Source: Pseudomonas silvicola (GTDB taxonomy: Bacteria; Pseudomonadota; Gammaproteobacteria; Pseudomonadales; Pseudomonadaceae). Taken from it: a stretch of 64,000 nt of DNA. Position 1 is the stretch's first letter; every line of letters begins with the position of its first letter. A model generated the notes under the pieces. It was given only the letters and a program-made list of their open reading frames with translations. It ran no database searches and was not told the DNA's origin. The stretch is from positions 5,434,001 to 5,498,000 of the forward strand of contig NZ_CP093280.1 in the NCBI RefSeq assembly GCF_026651855.1. Reading direction: 5' to 3'. The position numbers and the translations under genes are program-made. This document shows, in pieces, positions 30,971 through 40,376 of the stretch.

Positions 30971-33393
30971 GTCGCCTCCTCCATGGTCTGCTCACACATC
31001 ACGCTGATCACCTCCAGCGCTTGCGCCACCTCGCCCAAGGTGTAATCGGCAGCGCACTGGTGTTCACCGCGCTCGCCCCACTGCAAGCGCAATTGCCCCT
31101 GGGCTTTCAGGCCGCGCGCCAGCACCCTGCTGCCCTGGCCCACCACGCCCAGGGCCATGCCGTCGGTCCCGGCCACCTGCGCACCGAACGGCAACAGCTG
31201 CCCATCGGCAAGGCGCAGGTGAATCAGGGCCGTACGCCCCGACTGGGTGGGGTAGCGCAGCAATGTCACGGCACCGGCGCGCGGCACCACTTCCAGACTG
31301 TTGGTGGCCAGCTCCACCGACAGCGGCAGGCCCAGAGGGTCGATATCCACGCGGTTGACCTGGTAGGGCATGAGGTTGGGGACGATGGCGAACCCGCGGC
31401 CGTCGACCCGCAGCTCGCTGCCATTGACCAGCCGAGCCCCCTTGGCCTCGGGCACCTGGACGATGCCGAAGGTTTCACCCAAAGGTTGCGCCAGGGTCAC
31501 TCCCCCGCCGTGGGCAACCACCGCGCCGCGCGCACTGGCCGAGAGTTGACGGCTGCCCGCCCCCTGCCCAGCAGCCACGTTGTATTCGCCGTAGGGTTCC
31601 CGCCAGCCGGCGTAGGCGTTGAGGTAGCCGTTGTCACCGGGCTGGCTGGCGCTGACGCTGGCGCCGTAGTTGAACGGCCCATGCGTGTTGCGGTAACCCA
31701 CCTGCCCCTGGCTGAGGCGGGGGCTATGGGACAGCCCGCTCGTGAGGCTGCCACGCGACCCGCCCAGGGGCATGTTCAGGCTCAGCTGCCACAGCGTGCT
31801 GTCACGCCCATGGGCGTCGCGTTCCCGGCTGGCACTCAGCGCATAACCGAGGTCGGCGAACCGGTGGGCGTAACTCAGGGAATACCCCTGAAAGTCGCTG
31901 TTCTGCTCCCAGCTGCTGGACCGCCAGGCGCTGGCATTGACCTGGCCCCAGGCATTGCCCAGCGGCTGATTCAGGTTCAGGGTGGCCCGCGTGCGTTCAC
32001 GCCAGTGAGCGTCACCGCCTTTGCCCTGCGCGCGGCCAGCCTGCGCCAGCGACTGATAACCCGGGCTGAAGGCATGCTGCACACTGAGCCCCAGGCGGGT
32101 GTCACTGTCAGCCAGCAAGTGGCCCCAGGACAGCCGCGCCCGATGGCCCTGGTCGTCGCGGGTTCGGGCTTGGGCCACATCCAGCCCCACGGCCCCCAGG
32201 GGTGTATTGAGCGCCGCACCGAGCAGCGCCTGTTGGTAATCGGCGGCCAGGATAGCGCCGGAATAGCCCGTCAAGGTGTCATTGAAGCCCTGCTGCCAGG
32301 CGCCCTGGGCGAACCATGGCGCGTTCTCCTGCTGGTGGGCCACCTGTTGCCCCAGCCCCAGGCTGAAGCGCGATTGGCCGCTGCGCAAGGCCAACGGCGC
32401 GGCGGCATTTGTCACGGTAAAACGCTGCTCACTGCCGTCAGCCTCGGTCACCGTCACCTGCAGGTCGCCGCCCACCGTGGCTGCATACAGGTCATCGATC
32501 ACGTAGGGGCCGGGCGGCACCACGGTTTCGCGCAACAGGCGCTCGCCCTGGCGGATCGCCACGCGTGCGTTGCTGCGCGCTACCCCCCGCACCACTGGTG
32601 CGAAACCACGCTGGGAAGCGGGCAACATCCGGTCATCGCTGAACAGCGAGGCCCCTCGCATCTGCACGGAGTCGAACAACTCACCCTGGGTGTTCAATTG
32701 GCCAATGCGCAGTTGAGCGCCCAGGGGCGCGACCTCGCGCTGCAGGTAATGGCCAAGCACCTGGTAACCGCCGCTGCTGGAAAATGCCCCCTGGTGGCGC
32801 CATTGCCAGGTCCCCAGGTTCACCCCACTGGACAGCCCCGCGTAGCCTTGTGTGCGGGCGCCACCCTGGGGGCTGTCGACGTCGAAAAACGACAGGTCAT
32901 AACCTGCGAACGCACTGCTGACACCCGCCTCCCAGCGCTCGACCGGTACTTGGTCGCGGGCCTCACGGGCCATCCATGCCTGGGGCACCTGCAACGCCAG
33001 GCGCTGTTCGGCCAGGTCCAATTGCTGGTCTGCCTCGGCGACCCACTCGGGCAGCCAACGGCAGGATTCATCGACACTAGCCAGGCGACTGACATCAACC
33101 CCCAGACGCTTGAGCAGTGGCAGGTCGAAACAGGCGCGAACTCGCCCGTCCTGCTCATCGCGACGATAGGGGATCAGCAGGCGCCCCAGCGCACGGCCGT
33201 TGACCTGGGTGTCCAGCCAATACTCGCCCGGCAACGCCTGTGCCGGCAGGGAGAAGGCACTCAGGTCCGCGTCGCCGGAAGCTCCTGGACGCAGGAAACG
33301 CGGCTCGAATTCCACCCGGGGCTCCATCGCCAAGGCGCCCTGAATGGCGGTACAGGCAGCAACGGCGACCGCACGCGCCGGCATGCGGCTCAT
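30967..33393 (-). CDS. Outer-membrane fimbrial usher (FimD/PapC family)
   Basis: An 808-residue usher: a signal peptide, an N-terminal chaperone-binding domain, a large beta-barrel with the plug, and C-terminal domains. Family features include SLPAQALPGEYWLDTQVNG near the N-terminus, the GPYVIDDLYA segment and a C-terminal region with one Cys pair. It assembles and secretes the fimbrial subunits. It overlaps the chaperone gene and the adhesin gene by four bases on each side, showing a tightly coupled operon. Confidence 0.92.
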   Translation of the reverse strand: MSRMPARAVAVAACTAIQGALAMEPRVEFEPRFLRPGASGDADLSAFSLPAQALPGEYWLDTQVNGRALGRLLIPYRRDEQDGRVRACFDLPLLKRLGVDVSRLASVDESCRWLPEWVAEADQQLDLAEQRLALQVPQAWMAREARDQVPVERWEAGVSSAFAGYDLSFFDVDSPQGGARTQGYAGLSSGVNLGTWQWRHQGAFSSSGGYQVLGHYLQREVAPLGAQLRIGQLNTQGELFDSVQMRGASLFSDDRMLPASQRGFAPVVRGVARSNARVAIRQGERLLRETVVPPGPYVIDDLYAATVGGDLQVTVTEADGSEQRFTVTNAAAPLALRSGQSRFSLGLGQQVAHQQENAPWFAQGAWQQGFNDTLTGYSGAILAADYQQALLGAALNTPLGAVGLDVAQARTRDDQGHRARLSWGHLLADSDTRLGLSVQHAFSPGYQSLAQAGRAQGKGGDAHWRERTRATLNLNQPLGNAWGQVNASAWRSSSWEQNSDFQGYSLSYAHRFADLGYALSASRERDAHGRDSTLWQLSLNMPLGGSRGSLTSGLSHSPRLSQGQVGYRNTHGPFNYGASVSASQPGDNGYLNAYAGWREPYGEYNVAAGQGAGSRQLSASARGAVVAHGGGVTLAQPLGETFGIVQVPEAKGARLVNGSELRVDGRGFAIVPNLMPYQVNRVDIDPLGLPLSVELATNSLEVVPRAGAVTLLRYPTQSGRTALIHLRLADGQLLPFGAQVAGTDGMALGVVGQGSRVLARGLKAQGQLRLQWGERGEHQCAADYTLGEVAQALEVISVMCEQTMEEAT

Positions 33394-34109
33394 GGCATAC
33401 CCACTTGGGCCTCGCCCGGCCGTCCGGCACCATAATCATCGAGGGCAATGTACCGGACGGAAGCATTAGCCCCCCTGGACGCGGCGCCGTCCGGAAAAAA
33501 ACGCGCCTGGGCAAAGGGCAGCACATGCCCGGCACCGGCTTGCAGCACGCGCCCGCCCGACACCAGGTTCACCTCACCCAGATTGACCACGTAAGGGCTT
33601 GGGTTGTCAGCGAGCAGGGCCTGCCGGCCACCCTCGCTCACCAGGCGCCAGCGAACGCCGGAGGGCGCTTCGGCGACCTTGCCAGGCAGGCCCTGGGGGC
33701 GATACATCAGCTTGATCCGCGTGCGAATGGCCATTTGCAACTGGTTGCCAGGTACCTCCGCACGCGGCGGTATTTGCAGCATGTTGAGCCAAAACAGGCT
33801 CTCGCGGTCACTGGCCAATGGCTCACCGGTGTGCATGATGCGCAGGGCCTGGCCCTTGTCGGCCTCCACGCGGAACATGGCGGGGCTGACCAGAAATGGT
33901 ACCTGGATGGCCTGAGGGTCGGCCGCGGCGTCACCGTCATCCAGCCATACCTGCAGCAAAGCCGGCGTAGGGTCGCGGTTCAATACCTGCACGGTCACCT
34001 CGGCGGCGCCGGCCGGGTAGATCACCCGCGTGGTCCCGATGACCACACTGGCATGGACGGTCCCTGCCAGCAGCAAGGCTGCCAGCGAAACCAGAAATGA
34101 TTTGATCAT
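33390..34109 (-). CDS. Periplasmic fimbrial chaperone (FimC/PapD family)
   Basis: A 239-residue protein with a signal peptide ending at GTVHA before SVVIGTTRVIYPAG. It has two Ig-like domains with alternating hydrophobic residues in the G1 strand region (YVVNLGEVNLVSG) and the family segment LFWLNMLQIPPR. It caps pilin subunits in the periplasm and delivers them to the usher. It lies 66 bases after the pilin gene and overlaps the usher start by four bases. Confidence 0.92.
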   Translation of the reverse strand: MIKSFLVSLAALLLAGTVHASVVIGTTRVIYPAGAAEVTVQVLNRDPTPALLQVWLDDGDAAADPQAIQVPFLVSPAMFRVEADKGQALRIMHTGEPLASDRESLFWLNMLQIPPRAEVPGNQLQMAIRTRIKLMYRPQGLPGKVAEAPSGVRWRLVSEGGRQALLADNPSPYVVNLGEVNLVSGGRVLQAGAGHVLPFAQARFFPDGAASRGANASVRYIALDDYGAGRPGEAQVGMP

Positions 34110-34175
34110 CGCAATGATTCCCTTCGGGTGCAGGAAAGCGCGAAGGCCGGCGCAGCGGCCGGCCTCGCGGGCACG

Positions 34176-34712
34176 TCAGGGGTGCACGATGGAGTAGAGA
34201 ATGCGGGTCTGGACTTGACCCGGGGTGACGGCGCCGACCGCGACGTATTCAGCGAAGTAATCCAGTTGGGCGTTGCCGTCTACCAGTTCAACGGCCTGGG
34301 AGTTTTGCTCACCGGGACCTTTGCTGACGTCCATGGGCTCGTGACGGTCGTTGAGCAGGCCCACCTCCACTTCGGTGGCTTGATCAATACCGCCATCGAT
34401 ACGCAGGCGCCCCGTCAGGGGATTGACGGTAGGGCCCGGCTCGAAATAGGTCATGACCCGGCCACTGTCGGGCGTGCAATTGCTCAGCCGGATGTCGAAT
34501 GGTGTACGGCCGGCACCTTGGTCGGGGGCAGACAAGGCAGTCAAGGTCACGGAGGGCAGCTTTACCTGGAAGTCAGGCGTGCCGCCATTGATTTCACAGG
34601 TGGTGCCCTTGATCTCACCGACGAAGTCGATCTGGCCATCCGCGGCCATGGCAGCTGGCAAGGCCAGCAGGGAGCAAAGGCCGACAATCAGAGTTGCGCG
34701 TTGGGTTTTCAT
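34176..34712 (-). CDS. Major fimbrial subunit (FimA type)
   Basis: A 178-residue type 1-like pilin. The signal peptide ends at LPAAMA before ADGQIDFVGEI. The mature chain has the pilin Cys pair (GTTCEIN and RLSNCTPDS) and an aromatic C-terminal strand (TRILYSIVHP). ATG at 34710-34712 gives a normal signal peptide; upstream codons in the frame are not. It is first in a minus-strand operon with chaperone, usher and adhesin. Confidence 0.88.
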   Translation of the reverse strand: MKTQRATLIVGLCSLLALPAAMAADGQIDFVGEIKGTTCEINGGTPDFQVKLPSVTLTALSAPDQGAGRTPFDIRLSNCTPDSGRVMTYFEPGPTVNPLTGRLRIDGGIDQATEVEVGLLNDRHEPMDVSKGPGEQNSQAVELVDGNAQLDYFAEYVAVGAVTPGQVQTRILYSIVHP

Positions 34713-35026
34713 GCGTTCGTTTTCCCGTGGATACGTTGGCAGGCAGTGCACCGGTGGTGCCATTGCCCTGCGCTTCATTGCGCGGCGGCAGTATGTAATC
34801 GGGAAACCAAAAAGAAATGCCGGCAAGAGTGACCGTGCCTGTAGGAAGGAAGCGTGGGCACTATAGGAAGATGCCAACGTCCCCACAACAAGGGCTCAAA
34901 AGCGGCGCTTTCAGAGATGTAACAAAACGCAAGAACAGCTCGACAAGGCCAGGGGGATACCGTAGGGATGGATCCACCGATACTGTTGGAAATACCAGTT
35001 GATACATCCCAATACGTATCAATTCA
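34713..35026. other. Intergenic region upstream of the fimbrial operon
   Basis: A 314-base non-coding stretch between the end of gor and the start of the fimbrial operon, both on the minus strand. The part near 34960-35030 is AT-rich and would hold fimbrial promoter or far-upstream elements. No obvious terminator for gor and no inverted repeats of the phase-variation type were seen. Confidence 0.4.
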
Positions 35027-36385
35027 TTATGTTGCCACGGGCGTACGCATCGTCACGAACTCTTCGGCCGCCGTGGGGTGCACGCCGATGGTCTCGTCGA
35101 ATACCTGCTTGGTCGCGCCGGCCTTGATCGCCACGGCCAGGCCCTGGATGATCTCGCCCGCCTCGGGACCCACCATATGGCAGCCCAGCACGCGGTCGCT
35201 GGCGGCATCGACCACCAGCTTCATCAGCGTGCGTTCCTGGCACTCGGTAAGCGTCAGCTTCATGGGCCGGAAACGGCTCTCGAACACCTGCACGTCGAAG
35301 CCCTGCTCCCGTGCCTGCTCTTCCGTCAGCCCCACGGTACCGATGTTCGGCAGGCTGAACACCGCCGTAGGGATATGGGCGTAGTCCACCGGGCGGTATT
35401 GCTCAGGCTTGAACAGGCGGCGCGCCACGGCCATGCCTTCGGCCAATGCCACCGGGGTCAGTTGCACGCGGCCGATCACATCACCCAGGGCCAGGATCGA
35501 CGGCTCGCTGGTCTGGAACAGCTCGTCCACGGCAATGAAACCCTTGTCGTCCAGCTTCAGCGAGACGTTTTCCAGCCCCAGGTTATCCAGCATCGGCCGG
35601 CGGCCCGTGGCGTAGAACACACAGTCGGCTTCCAGCACGCGCCCGTCCTTGAGGGTGGCCTGCAGGCTGCCGTCGGCCTGCTTGTCGATGCGCGCGATGT
35701 CACTGTTGAACTGCAGGTTCAGGCCGCGCTTGGTCAGTTCTTCGCTCAGGTGCTCACGCACCGAACGGTCGAAGCCGCGCAGGAACAGGTCACGGCGGTA
35801 CAACAAGGTGGTCTCCGCGCCCAGGCCATGGAAAATGCCGGCGAATTCGACGGCGATATAGCCGCCACCCACTACCAGCACGCGCTTGGGCAACTGTGGC
35901 AGGAAGAACGCCTCGTTGGAGGTGATGGCATGCTCACGCCCCGGAATATCCGGCACTTGCGGCCAGCCACCGGTGGCGATGAGGATCCGCTCGGTGCTGA
36001 AACGCTGGCCGTCGACCTCCACGTGGTGAGCATCGACGATACGGGCATGGCCTTCGAGCAGCGTGACGCCGCTGTTGACCAGCAGGTTGCGGTAGATACC
36101 GTTGAGGCGTTGGATTTCGTGATTCTTGTTGGCGATCAGCGTCTGCCAATTGAAGTCGGCGTCGCCCAGGGTCCAGCCAAACCCTTTGGCCTGCTCGAAG
36201 TCTTCGGCGAAATGGGCGCCGTACACCAGCAGTTTCTTCGGCACACAGCCGACGTTGACGCAGGTACCGCCCAGGTAGCGGCTCTCGGCCACCGCCACCT
36301 TGGCGCCAAAACCAGCGGCAAACCGCGCCGCGCGAACACCGCCGGAACCGGCGCCTATTACAAACAGATCAAAATCGTGGGCCAT
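35027..36385 (-). CDS. gor: Glutathione-disulfide reductase
   Basis: A 452-residue flavoenzyme that reduces oxidised glutathione with NADPH. It has an N-terminal FAD loop ([15 protein letters not shown]), the redox-active disulfide in [13 protein letters not shown], an NADPH loop ([15 protein letters not shown]) and the C-terminal His-Glu pair in [13 protein letters not shown] at 36383-36385, preceded on the minus strand by AAGGAGA, is the start; the longer frame is spurious. Transcription runs from the galU side, behind a terminator. Confidence 0.96.
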   Translation of the reverse strand: MAHDFDLFVIGAGSGGVRAARFAAGFGAKVAVAESRYLGGTCVNVGCVPKKLLVYGAHFAEDFEQAKGFGWTLGDADFNWQTLIANKNHEIQRLNGIYRNLLVNSGVTLLEGHARIVDAHHVEVDGQRFSTERILIATGGWPQVPDIPGREHAITSNEAFFLPQLPKRVLVVGGGYIAVEFAGIFHGLGAETTLLYRRDLFLRGFDRSVREHLSEELTKRGLNLQFNSDIARIDKQADGSLQATLKDGRVLEADCVFYATGRRPMLDNLGLENVSLKLDDKGFIAVDELFQTSEPSILALGDVIGRVQLTPVALAEGMAVARRLFKPEQYRPVDYAHIPTAVFSLPNIGTVGLTEEQAREQGFDVQVFESRFRPMKLTLTECQERTLMKLVVDAASDRVLGCHMVGPEAGEIIQGLAVAIKAGATKQVFDETIGVHPTAAEEFVTMRTPVAT

Positions 36386-36444
36386 GTCAGGTCTCCTTGG
36401 CAGACGGCCAATATACCGCAGCCGGCTGTGGCACAAAGCGAAAA

Positions 36445-36478
36445 CGAAAACGCCGCGGTCTGAGCCGCGGCGTTTTCG
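36445..36478 (-). terminator. Terminator after galU
   Basis: A perfect inverted repeat CGAAAACGCCGCGG / CCGCGGCGTTTTCG with A and T tracts on both sides lies between the galU stop and the gor start. It ends galU transcription before gor. Confidence 0.88.
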
Positions 36479-36499
36479 GGTACAGCCACAGGGCTGGGC

Positions 36500-37339
36500 T
36501 TAGAACGCCTTGCCAGTCTTGTAGAAGTGCTCGAAGCAGAAGTTGGTGGCGTCGATGTAGCCTTCGGCGCCACCGCAGTCGAAACGCGTGCCCTTGAACT
36601 TGTACGCCAGCACACAGCCGTTCTGGGCCTGTTTCATCAGGGCGTCGGTGATCTGGATTTCGCCGCCCTTGCCTGGCTCGGTCTGCTCGATCAGGTCGAA
36701 GATGTCCGGGGTCAGGATGTAGCGGCCGATGATGGCCAGGTTCGACGGTGCATCCTCTGGCTTGGGCTTCTCGACCATGCTGTTGACGCGGTAGATGTCG
36801 TCGCGAATCATCTCACCGGCGATCACGCCGTACTTGTTGGTTTCCGAAGGGTCGACTTCCTGGATGGCCACGATCGAGCAACGGAACTGGTTGTACAGCT
36901 TGACCATCTGCGCCAGCACGCCGTCACCTTCCAGGTTGACGCACAGGTCATCGGCAAGCACCACGGCGAACGGCTCGTCACCGATCAGTGGGCGGCCGGT
37001 GAGGATAGCGTGGCCCAGGCCTTTCATTTCGGTCTGGCGAGTGTACGAGAAGGTGCACTCGTCCAGCAGCTTGCGGATACCGACCAGGTATTTTTCCTTG
37101 TCGGTGCCCTTGATCTGGTTTTCCAGCTCATAGCTGATGTCGAAGTGGTCTTCAAGCGCGCGCTTGCCGCGGCCGGTGACGATGGAGATCTGGTTCAGAC
37201 CCGCTTCCAATGCCTCTTCGACACCGTATTGGATCAGTGGCTTGTTGACCACCGGCAGCATTTCCTTGGGCATGGCTTTGGTCGCTGGGAGGAAGCGAGT
37301 GCCGTAACCGGCTGCTGGGAACAAGCATTTCTTGATCAT
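36500..37339 (-). CDS. galU: UTP-glucose-1-phosphate uridylyltransferase
   Basis: A 279-residue, full-length enzyme making UDP-glucose from UTP and glucose-1-phosphate for LPS, exopolysaccharide and trehalose synthesis. It has the nucleotidyltransferase signature AAGYGTRFLPATKAMPKEML at the N-terminus, VLADDLCVN for metal binding, and VEKPKPEDAPS. The 5' two-thirds and the upstream region are duplicated to the right (see 37979-38657), but this copy keeps its native 3' end and should be functional. Confidence 0.96.
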   Translation of the reverse strand: MIKKCLFPAAGYGTRFLPATKAMPKEMLPVVNKPLIQYGVEEALEAGLNQISIVTGRGKRALEDHFDISYELENQIKGTDKEKYLVGIRKLLDECTFSYTRQTEMKGLGHAILTGRPLIGDEPFAVVLADDLCVNLEGDGVLAQMVKLYNQFRCSIVAIQEVDPSETNKYGVIAGEMIRDDIYRVNSMVEKPKPEDAPSNLAIIGRYILTPDIFDLIEQTEPGKGGEIQITDALMKQAQNGCVLAYKFKGTRFDCGGAEGYIDATNFCFEHFYKTGKAF

Positions 37340-37669
37340 ATGAGTCCTTACAAAGGGCTGTGCTTACGAGTTTCGGCGCAGTCTAATCAGGCGGCGGCCA
37401 CCTTACAATGCCCTGCCACTGGCCGACCGATGGAGAAATAGAGAAAACCACGGGGAGATAGTTCCATGCTGCCATCAATTTTCATCCCATGGGGATGGTT
37501 TTAGCAGCTGACACCAGCATCGCAAGGCAGAATTTCACGCGAGGGCTGTTCGCCGACCGGCGCCTTGTATAGCATCAGGCATCCCCCGATGGCGCACCCT
37601 GGCGCCCGCGGCAGGATGGCCGACCCTCGCGTCGCCGCCCTTCCACCTTTCTGCAATGATGAACCTTTG
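37340..37669. other. Divergent intergenic region between galU and the lipoprotein gene (copy 1)
   Basis: It holds the upstream region of galU (minus) and of the small lipoprotein (plus). A palindrome CATCCC-ATG-GGGATG followed by TTTT near 37484-37502 may be a terminator or operator. The identical region recurs at 38658-38987. No other gene is recognised. Confidence 0.4.
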
Positions 37670-37948
37670 ATGAACAGACTCCTGGCACTTTTCGCGGTCC
37701 TGGCTTTGGGTGGGTGTGCGTCCGCCACGCCCACGGTATTGAAAAACGGCAAGCAAGGCCTGAGCATCGACTGCTCTGGCGCCGCGGCGTCGTGGGACGC
37801 CTGCTACCAGAAAGCCGCCCAGGCCTGCGACGGCGGCCGCTATGACATCGTCGGCACGGCGGGCACGGCGCCCAAGGACAGTGACAAGACCTTGGGGGCA
37901 GACATCGGCAACTACACGAGCCGCACGGTGACGGTGGTGTGCAAGTAG
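37670..37948 (+). CDS. Small lipoprotein (copy 1)
   Basis: A 92-residue predicted lipoprotein with lipobox ALGGC after a short hydrophobic signal. The mature part has two conserved-looking Cys regions (SIDCSGAAASWDACYQKA, AQACDGGRYDI) and ends VVCK. It resembles small Pseudomonas lipoproteins of unknown function with a 'CSG..SW..C' pattern. ATG at 37670 directly precedes the signal peptide. An identical second copy lies at 38988-39266. Confidence 0.8.
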   Translation: MNRLLALFAVLALGGCASATPTVLKNGKQGLSIDCSGAAASWDACYQKAAQACDGGRYDIVGTAGTAPKDSDKTLGADIGNYTSRTVTVVCK

Positions 37949-37978
37949 AGCCCGCCAGATGCGTGCCTCTGGCTTTTT

Positions 37979-38657
37979 CGCCGCCCTTGCCTGGCTCGGT
38001 CTGCTCGATCAGGTCGAAGATGTCCGGGGTCAGGATGTAGCGGCCGATGATGGCCAGGTTCGACGGTGCATCCTCTGGCTTGGGCTTCTCGACCATGCTG
38101 TTGACGCGGTAGATGTCGTCGCGAATCATCTCACCGGCGATCACGCCGTACTTGTTGGTTTCCGAAGGGTCGACTTCCTGGATGGCCACGATCGAGCAAC
38201 GGAACTGGTTGTACAGCTTGACCATCTGCGCCAGCACGCCGTCACCTTCCAGGTTGACGCACAGGTCATCGGCAAGCACCACGGCGAACGGCTCGTCACC
38301 GATCAGTGGGCGGCCGGTGAGGATAGCGTGGCCCAGGCCTTTCATTTCGGTCTGGCGAGTGTACGAGAAGGTGCACTCGTCCAGCAGCTTGCGGATACCG
38401 ACCAGGTATTTTTCCTTGTCGGTGCCCTTGATCTGGTTTTCCAGCTCATAGCTGATGTCGAAGTGGTCTTCAAGCGCGCGCTTGCCGCGGCCGGTGACGA
38501 TGGAGATCTGGTTCAGACCCGCTTCCAATGCCTCTTCGACACCGTATTGGATCAGTGGCTTGTTGACCACCGGCAGCATTTCCTTGGGCATGGCTTTGGT
38601 CGCTGGGAGGAAGCGAGTGCCGTAACCGGCTGCTGGGAACAAGCATTTCTTGATCAT
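37979..38657 (-). pseudogene. galU: 3'-truncated galU duplicate
   Basis: The first 226 residues are identical to GalU, ending in PGKGGE where the native enzyme continues to 279. At the duplication junction the frame runs on through the antisense strand of lipoprotein copy 1 as far as 37575, giving a 360-residue chimera. It has its own complete copy of the galU upstream region, so it is probably transcribed. Loss of the C-terminal part makes a working GalU unlikely; an inactive subunit mixing with the native tetramer is possible but unproven. Confidence 0.9.
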
Positions 38658-38987
38658 ATGAGTCCTTACAAAGGGCTGTGCTTACGAGTTTCGGCGCAGT
38701 CTAATCAGGCGGCGGCCACCTTACAATGCCCTGCCACTGGCCGACCGATGGAGAAATAGAGAAAACCACGGGGAGATAGTTCCATGCTGCCATCAATTTT
38801 CATCCCATGGGGATGGTTTTAGCAGCTGACACCAGCATCGCAAGGCAGAATTTCACGCGAGGGCTGTTCGCCGACCGGCGCCTTGTATAGCATCAGGCAT
38901 CCCCCGATGGCGCACCCTGGCGCCCGCGGCAGGATGGCCGACCCTCGCGTCGCCGCCCTTCCACCTTTCTGCAATGATGAACCTTTG
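38658..38987. other. Divergent intergenic region, copy 2
   Basis: This is an exact duplicate of 37340-37669. It drives the truncated galU copy on one side and the second lipoprotein copy on the other. No additional feature is seen. Confidence 0.5.
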
Positions 38988-39266
38988 ATGAACAGACTCC
39001 TGGCACTTTTCGCGGTCCTGGCTTTGGGTGGGTGTGCGTCCGCCACGCCCACGGTATTGAAAAACGGCAAGCAAGGCCTGAGCATCGACTGCTCTGGCGC
39101 CGCGGCGTCGTGGGACGCCTGCTACCAGAAAGCCGCCCAGGCCTGCGACGGCGGCCGCTATGACATCGTCGGCACGGCGGGCACGGCGCCCAAGGACAGT
39201 GACAAGACCTTGGGGGCAGACATCGGCAACTACACGAGCCGCACGGTGACGGTGGTGTGCAAGTAG
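38988..39266 (+). CDS. Small lipoprotein (copy 2)
   Basis: It encodes the same 92-residue lipoprotein as 37670-37948. This copy has the native downstream context ('ctttttcgccgcccttgaga'), and a fragment of the REP-like family follows at 39297-39330. Gene dosage is doubled by the 1318-base duplication; the function is unknown. Confidence 0.8.
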   Translation: MNRLLALFAVLALGGCASATPTVLKNGKQGLSIDCSGAAASWDACYQKAAQACDGGRYDIVGTAGTAPKDSDKTLGADIGNYTSRTVTVVCK

Positions 39267-39368
39267 AGCCCGCCAGATGCGTGCCTCTGGCTTTTTCGCC
39301 GCCCTTGAGACCGCGCGCCGCGCGGGCGCTCAAGGGCGATAAAGGCACAACGGCAGGCCTTCAACCAT

Positions 39369-39725
39369 TCACTCCCCGGAAATACACGCCGTGACCGCCC
39401 GCTGCACATCATGCGGCCGGATGGGCACATTGGAAATGCGCTCGTGAAGCCGGATGCTGCTGCCATCGTTGGAGCGTCTGTCGATATCGATGATCGCCGC
39501 AGGGCTGGAAGACAGCTTCTGCGGCACGATGACCCGGAACCCCTCGCGCCACGGCTCGACCGTGGAGGGCTTGCGCGTCTCGGCCAGGTGCCCCACCACG
39601 CAGTCACTGAACTGGCGGGGCGACTTGCCGGAAATGACCGCCATGGTCTCCGGGCTCTTTTCGATTTCCGCCACGCTGGCACATCCACCCAGCAATCCCA
39701 CTACCGCCAGCCACGCCCATTTCAT
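39369..39725 (-). CDS. Hypothetical lipoprotein
   Basis: A 118-residue predicted lipoprotein: signal MKWAWLAVVGLLGGC with lipobox LGGC. The mature part includes KSPRQFSDCVVGHLAETRKP and ISNVPIRPHDVQRAVTAC, so two further Cys may form a disulfide. I do not recognise a named family. It is convergent with the lipoprotein copy 2 gene and divergent from the DUF1883 gene. Confidence 0.75.
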   Translation of the reverse strand: MKWAWLAVVGLLGGCASVAEIEKSPETMAVISGKSPRQFSDCVVGHLAETRKPSTVEPWREGFRVIVPQKLSSSPAAIIDIDRRSNDGSSIRLHERISNVPIRPHDVQRAVTACISGE

Positions 39726-39882
39726 ACCCGAAACTCCCTTGCAAAAGACTGTGTGACCACCTCAAGTGGCCATTTGCTCCAATTGGTCGCAAATATTCCT
39801 GCCCCTGCGCATGAAACACGGCGGCGCAGGGCCGACCATGGTATCGTTTTGGTTTGCCAAAAGATGCATCCCGGAGAAACGC

Positions 39883-40185
39883 ATGAAATTCGTACACCAG
39901 CGCGAGCACCTCAACGAAGACGACCTGGTCGTCATCGAATGCTCCCAGCGCTGCAATATCCGCCTGATGAGCGACGCCAATTTCCGCAGCTTCAAGAATG
40001 GCGGGCGCCACACCTACCACGGCGGCCAGTTCGATACCTTCCCGGCCAAGATCACTGCGCCGAGCACCGGGTTCTGGAACATCACCATCGATACCACCGG
40101 CGCCAAGCTGGCCATGGGCGCGCACCGCAAGGCCTTCACCCACAAGATCAAGATCGTGCGCCGCTCGGCTTCCAAGTTCAGCTGA
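39883..40185 (+). CDS. DUF1883 domain protein
   Basis: A 100-residue protein matching the DUF1883 pattern (MKFVHQREHLNEDDLVVIEC, then CNIRLMSDANF, GGQFDTFPAKI and GFWNITID). Some DUF1883 domains occur next to TIR domains in other bacteria, but this one is alone. The function is unknown. GGAG at 39872-39875 supports ATG 39883. It is followed 20 bases later by a 53-residue gene and then alkB on the same strand. Confidence 0.82.
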   Translation: MKFVHQREHLNEDDLVVIECSQRCNIRLMSDANFRSFKNGGRHTYHGGQFDTFPAKITAPSTGFWNITIDTTGAKLAMGAHRKAFTHKIKIVRRSASKFS

Positions 40186-40205
40186 CCCTACCTGCAGGTA
40201 CCCCC

Positions 40206-40367
40206 GTGACCAAGTACGTCATCCATTACAAGATCAACGGCGAACGCCGCTGGGATTTCGCCCACCTTGAAACCGGCTCGCTGGACGAAGCCAAGGCCGC
40301 CCTGGCGGCCATTCATGGCGAGAGCGCCGACCCTATCACCGATATCCGTATCAGCAAGGCGCTGTAA
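40206..40367 (+). CDS. Small conserved protein, 53 residues
   Basis: A GTG start at 40206 gives MTKYVIHYKINGERRWDFAH and continues with SLDEAKAALAAIHG to the stop at 40365-40367. The composition is regular for a folded beta-alpha-beta mini-protein. It sits 20 bases after the DUF1883 gene and 9 bases before alkB, which supports a real co-transcribed gene. I recall similar small Pseudomonas proteins but no function. Confidence 0.65.
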   Translation: MTKYVIHYKINGERRWDFAHLETGSLDEAKAALAAIHGESADPITDIRISKAL

Positions 40368-40376
40368 CCTCGCGCC

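Larger units (their letters stand above)
36661..39296. repeat. 1318-bp tandem duplication covering galU 5' part and a lipoprotein gene
   Basis: Copies are 36661-37978 and 37979-39296. Each contains about 226 codons of galU, the galU upstream region and the complete small lipoprotein gene. The breakpoints share the 14-base word TTTCGCCGCCCTTG, found inside galU at 36658-36671, at the copy junction at 37976-37989 and after the second lipoprotein gene at 39294-39307. No difference between copies was noticed by eye. Confidence 0.96.

Noticed and set aside
30847-33435. 862-codon open frame opposite the fimbrial usher
   Set aside because: The usher is on the minus strand with a signal peptide, family motifs and coupled neighbours; the plus frame has none of these.
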